Assembly: GCA_038850275.1 (NCBI GenBank)
Contig: JAWCLZ010000037.1
Coordinates: forward strand, 1 to 8,903
Reading direction: 5' to 3'
Source: JAWCLZ01 sp038850275
Lineage (GTDB): Archaea > Halobacteriota > JAWCLZ01
Length of the DNA stretch: 8,903 nucleotides
In this document: piece by piece, positions 6,371 through 8,903 of the stretch
Layout: every line of letters begins with the position of its first letter
Position numbering within the stretch: position 1 is the stretch's first letter
Notes under the pieces: model-generated
The model's input: the letters and a program-made list of their open reading frames with translations, nothing else
The model's database searches: none
What the model was told of the DNA's origin: nothing
Program-made: the position numbers and the translations under genes

Positions 6371-7308
6371 GGGAGCAGAAAATTTTGCCCATGCTAGCGA
6401 TGCTTACTCCGAAGCCCTTTAACTCAGCGCAGCATCTCTTCGAGATAAAATGGGATGGAACTCGAACCATTTGCTTCACCAGCGAGCCGCAGCGCTTGCA
6501 GAATCGACGCCTCGTTGACATCACCAAGCGCTATCCTGAGATCAAAGTTGAGATCAAGAAAAAAAGCGCTATTTTAGATGGCGAGATAATTATTATGCAG
6601 CGCGGTAAACCTGATTTTCAAAAACTCCAGCTTAGAGAGCACCTTAGCGATCCCTTTAAAATTGAGCTTTTATCAAAACTTTTTCCCGCTGAATACATAG
6701 TTTTCGATGTACTCGCTATAGATGGCAGCGATGTAACTACAAAACCTTTGATGAAGCGCAAGGAGATATTGAGGGATATTCTCATTGAAAACGAACACGT
6801 TACTCTTTGCGATTTTATCTTGGAAAATGGAATTGAATACTATAATGCAGCAATTGCTCGCGGCTTAGAGGGCATAATGGCTAAGGATATATATAGCCCT
6901 TATCTCACTGGTAAAAGGAGCAATTTCTGGCTGAAGATAAAGCAATTTAAAACCCTTGATTGCATCATCTGCGGCTTAACCGAGGGAGAGGGCTTGAGAA
7001 AAAACTACTTTGGCTCATTGATCTTAGGTGTTTATATTAAGGAGAGGCTGCACTTCATAGGTAAAGTTGGCACTGGCTTTGATGAAGTCCAGCTTAAATT
7101 TCTAGAAGAACAATTGAAGCCACTTAAAGCTCCGTGTCCTTTTGAAGTCCCGCCAGATGTTGAAGCCAAGGTCAAAAGTTGGCTTTTGCCCAAAGTAGTA
7201 TGCGAGGTTAAATATCAAGATCTAACTCGAGAATTAAAATTAAGGGCACCTGTTTTCATTAGATTGAGGAATGATAAAGCACCTGAGGAATGCACTATTG
7301 AGGTGTGA
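6367..7308 (+). CDS. lig: ATP-dependent DNA ligase, LigD ligase-domain type (stand-alone)
   Basis: The enzyme seals nicks and joins DNA ends through a lysine-AMP intermediate. All nucleotidyltransferase motifs are visible: motif I EIKWDGTR with the acceptor Lys at 28, motif III DGEI at 71-74, motif IIIa YIVFDVLAIDG at 110-120, motif IV EGIMAK at 168-173 and motif V FWLKIK at 187-192. The OB-fold domain spans about 195-313, containing FGSLILGVY and FIGKVGTGF, and ends with a motif VI-like RAPVFIRLR...DK-x-PEEC. At 313 residues it equals the ligase module of bacterial LigD without polymerase or phosphoesterase modules, as described for the split archaeal end-joining system of Methanocella. The start codon overlaps the Ku stop by four bases, so the two proteins should be made together. 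The polymerase and phosphoesterase genes may lie elsewhere or be absent. This is unlike the large replicative archaeal ligase, which has an N-terminal DNA-binding domain of about 200 residues. Confidence 0.95.
   Translation: MREQKILPMLAMLTPKPFNSAQHLFEIKWDGTRTICFTSEPQRLQNRRLVDITKRYPEIKVEIKKKSAILDGEIIIMQRGKPDFQKLQLREHLSDPFKIELLSKLFPAEYIVFDVLAIDGSDVTTKPLMKRKEILRDILIENEHVTLCDFILENGIEYYNAAIARGLEGIMAKDIYSPYLTGKRSNFWLKIKQFKTLDCIICGLTEGEGLRKNYFGSLILGVYIKERLHFIGKVGTGFDEVQLKFLEEQLKPLKAPCPFEVPPDVEAKVKSWLLPKVVCEVKYQDLTRELKLRAPVFIRLRNDKAPEECTIEV
7300..7305 (+). promoter_or_regulatory. Ribosome binding site deciding a TTG start
   Basis: GAGGTG lies within the last codons of the ligase gene, six bases before the TTG at 7312. 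No such site precedes the alternative ATG at 7339, so this site selects TTG as the start of the aldehyde oxidoreductase. Confidence 0.65.
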
Positions 7309-7311
7309 CTT

Positions 7312-8903
7312 TTGCTTGCTTTCCACAATAGAATATTAATGGTTGATTTAAATGAAAAGAAACATAAGGTTGAGAAGATTTCAAGTGCTATCTTGAAAAG
7401 ATACTTAGGGGGCAAGGGACTTGCCTCTTATTTAATGCTCAAAAAAATTTCCCCTGGAATAGATCCTCTCTCCCCAGAGAATAAAATCATATTTGCCACA
7501 GGTCCTGCAACTGCTACTGCTATGCCCACTTCTGGAAAATATGGTGTTTTTGCTAAATCACCGCTTACCCATGCCTATGCTGAATCATATAGCGGTGGAC
7601 AAGTTGGACCTAAAATTAAGGCAACTGGCTATGATGCAATTATAATTGAAGGAGCCGCGAGAACTCCAGTTTATTTAGAGATCTCAGATAGCGGGGTGAA
7701 ATTCCACAGTGCTGAGCATCTCTGGGGTTTAGATACCCATGCAGCTGAGGAGGCAGTGCTCAAGGATGCAGAAGAAGCGGGGGATGCTCAAGCAGTTGTC
7801 ATAGGTCCAGCGGGTGAAAACTTAGTTCGCTTTGCATGCATTGAGAATAACCGCTGGAGATCAGCTGGTAGATGCGGCTTGGGAGCGGTTATGGGAGTTA
7901 AAAGGCTTAAAGCAGTTGTATTCCAAGGCTCTAAGCAATGCAGAATAGCTAATGAAGAGAAGCTTGAGCCACTTGCTAGGAACTTAATCGCGCGGGGAAC
8001 TCGAGATAAAGCAATTGAGATCTATAGAAAATATGGCACTCCCTCGCTCGTTGCAATTGTTAATGCAGCCAGTGCCTTTCCAACTAGATACTGGGAGAAA
8101 GGCTACCGCGAGGATTACATGGATATAAGCGCTGAAAGCTGGAGGGATTATTTTGAAGTGCAGAATAAAGCCTGCTATAATTGCTTCATTGCCTGCGGCA
8201 AGGTAAGCACAGTTAAATCTGGAAAATATAAGGGAATTACAGTCGAAGGCCCTGAGTATGAAACCATTTATGCTTTCGCTGGGCTATGCGAGGTTAAAAA
8301 ACTCGATGAAGTAGCATATTTAAATGACCTCTGTGATAAACTTGGACTGGATACAATCTCCGCGGGCAATATCGCGGCATTTGCAATTGAAGCTCGAAAA
8401 CGCGGGAAGCTAGATATCAATGTGGAATATGGAAACGTGGAGCAAATTGCTGAATTGCTTCAAATGATTGCTCAGCGAAAAGATTCCGCTAATCTACTGG
8501 CAAATGGAATCAAAGTGGCAAGCGAATCCTTGGGATTGCAGGAACTAGCGATCCATGTGAAGGGCCTGGAGCCAGCTGGCTATGATCCAAGGGTATTAAA
8601 GGGTACTGGACTTGGCTATGCCCTCTCGCCTCGAGGAGCCTGTCACTTAAGGGCTACATTTTACAAACCTGAGCTCTCAGGAATCATTAATCCAAGTGCG
8701 GTTTCTGGTAAAGCAAAGCTATTTGTGGAATATGAAGATAAACTCTGCTTGCAGGACTCTTTAATTATATGCCGCTTCTTAAGAGATCTGCTTGACTGGG
8801 GAGATTACAGCTTGATCATTGAAGCACTCACAGGATTGAAATTAAATGAGCAGGAACTTCGAGGTATTGCAAATGGAATTATTACTCTTGCGAGAAGTTT
8901 TAA
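7312..8903 (+). CDS. aor: Tungsten aldehyde ferredoxin oxidoreductase, 3' end missing
   Basis: The enzyme oxidises aldehydes to carboxylic acids with ferredoxin as acceptor, using a bis-pterin tungsten cofactor and one [4Fe-4S] cluster in the cytoplasm. 530 residues are visible and the frame is open to the window end; family members are about 600-630 residues long. N-terminal family blocks are RILMVDL (7-13), KRYLGGKGLA (29-38), FATGPATATAMPTSGK (61-76), KSPLTHAY (82-89) and ESYSGGQVGPKIKATGYD (91-108). The cluster ligands are C288, C291 and C295 (CYNCFIAC) plus C487 (DSLIIC). Further blocks are EGPEYETIYAFAG (312-324), KLGLDTIS (343-350) and the LGYALSPRGACHLR segment (434-447). The TTG start is chosen because it has a ribosome site, because ATG 7339 would cut off the conserved RIL block, and because it gives the same 288/291/295 numbering as Pyrococcus furiosus AOR. 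Only three bases separate it from the ligase stop, so it probably shares the Ku-ligase transcript. Substrate range cannot be told from sequence. Confidence 0.93.
   Translation, partial: MLAFHNRILMVDLNEKKHKVEKISSAILKRYLGGKGLASYLMLKKISPGIDPLSPENKIIFATGPATATAMPTSGKYGVFAKSPLTHAYAESYSGGQVGPKIKATGYDAIIIEGAARTPVYLEISDSGVKFHSAEHLWGLDTHAAEEAVLKDAEEAGDAQAVVIGPAGENLVRFACIENNRWRSAGRCGLGAVMGVKRLKAVVFQGSKQCRIANEEKLEPLARNLIARGTRDKAIEIYRKYGTPSLVAIVNAASAFPTRYWEKGYREDYMDISAESWRDYFEVQNKACYNCFIACGKVSTVKSGKYKGITVEGPEYETIYAFAGLCEVKKLDEVAYLNDLCDKLGLDTISAGNIAAFAIEARKRGKLDINVEYGNVEQIAELLQMIAQRKDSANLLANGIKVASESLGLQELAIHVKGLEPAGYDPRVLKGTGLGYALSPRGACHLRATFYKPELSGIINPSAVSGKAKLFVEYEDKLCLQDSLIICRFLRDLLDWGDYSLIIEALTGLKLNEQELRGIANGIITLARSF

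Noticed and set aside
6130..7415. Minus-strand open frames opposite Ku, ligase and the oxidoreductase start
   Set aside because: They lie antisense to genes with clear family motifs and are explained as shadows.

Overview
The window suggests a thermophile-like archaeon, or less likely a bacterium, sequenced as a draft or metagenome assembly. The archaeal reading rests on TATA-like boxes at the expected distance from starts, G-rich archaeal-style ribosome sites (GGGAG, GAGGTG), a tungsten-type aldehyde ferredoxin oxidoreductase, and end-joining proteins encoded as separate genes rather than as one LigD polyprotein. Base composition is AT-rich and even throughout. A run of ten N at 2725-2734 is an assembly gap. 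No rRNA, tRNA, CRISPR array or insertion sequence was seen, and taxonomy cannot be fixed from this window.

Left edge (1-225): no convincing complete gene. It holds four tandem copies of a 12-bp unit (43-90) that reads as repeated TATA-like elements on the minus strand. One more TATA-like box follows, placed to drive a gene that would begin at the extreme left edge and run out of the window.

Leftward operon (5544 down to 226, minus strand): three genes of unrecognised families in close succession. They are a 360-residue protein with a HELGH zinc-metallopeptidase motif, a giant alpha-solenoid protein built from about sixteen 38-residue repeats, and a 217-residue charged helical protein. The solenoid gene is cut by the N run and appears as two fragments. 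Repeat phase, codon phase and the open frame on both sides argue that it is one gene of about 1,180 codons ending in a mixed alpha/beta domain that may be GNAT-like.

Rightward operon (5603 to beyond 8903, plus strand): Ku, a stand-alone LigD-type ATP-dependent DNA ligase whose start overlaps the Ku stop by ATGA, and a tungsten aldehyde ferredoxin oxidoreductase that starts at a TTG three bases after the ligase stop and runs off the window. Ku and the ligase form the core of non-homologous end joining: Ku binds double-strand ends and the ligase seals them. The polymerase and phosphoesterase partners are not in the window.

The two operons diverge from a 58-bp region carrying overlapping candidate promoters. 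This makes co-regulation of the unknown metallopeptidase/solenoid operon with end joining the main hypothesis worth testing.
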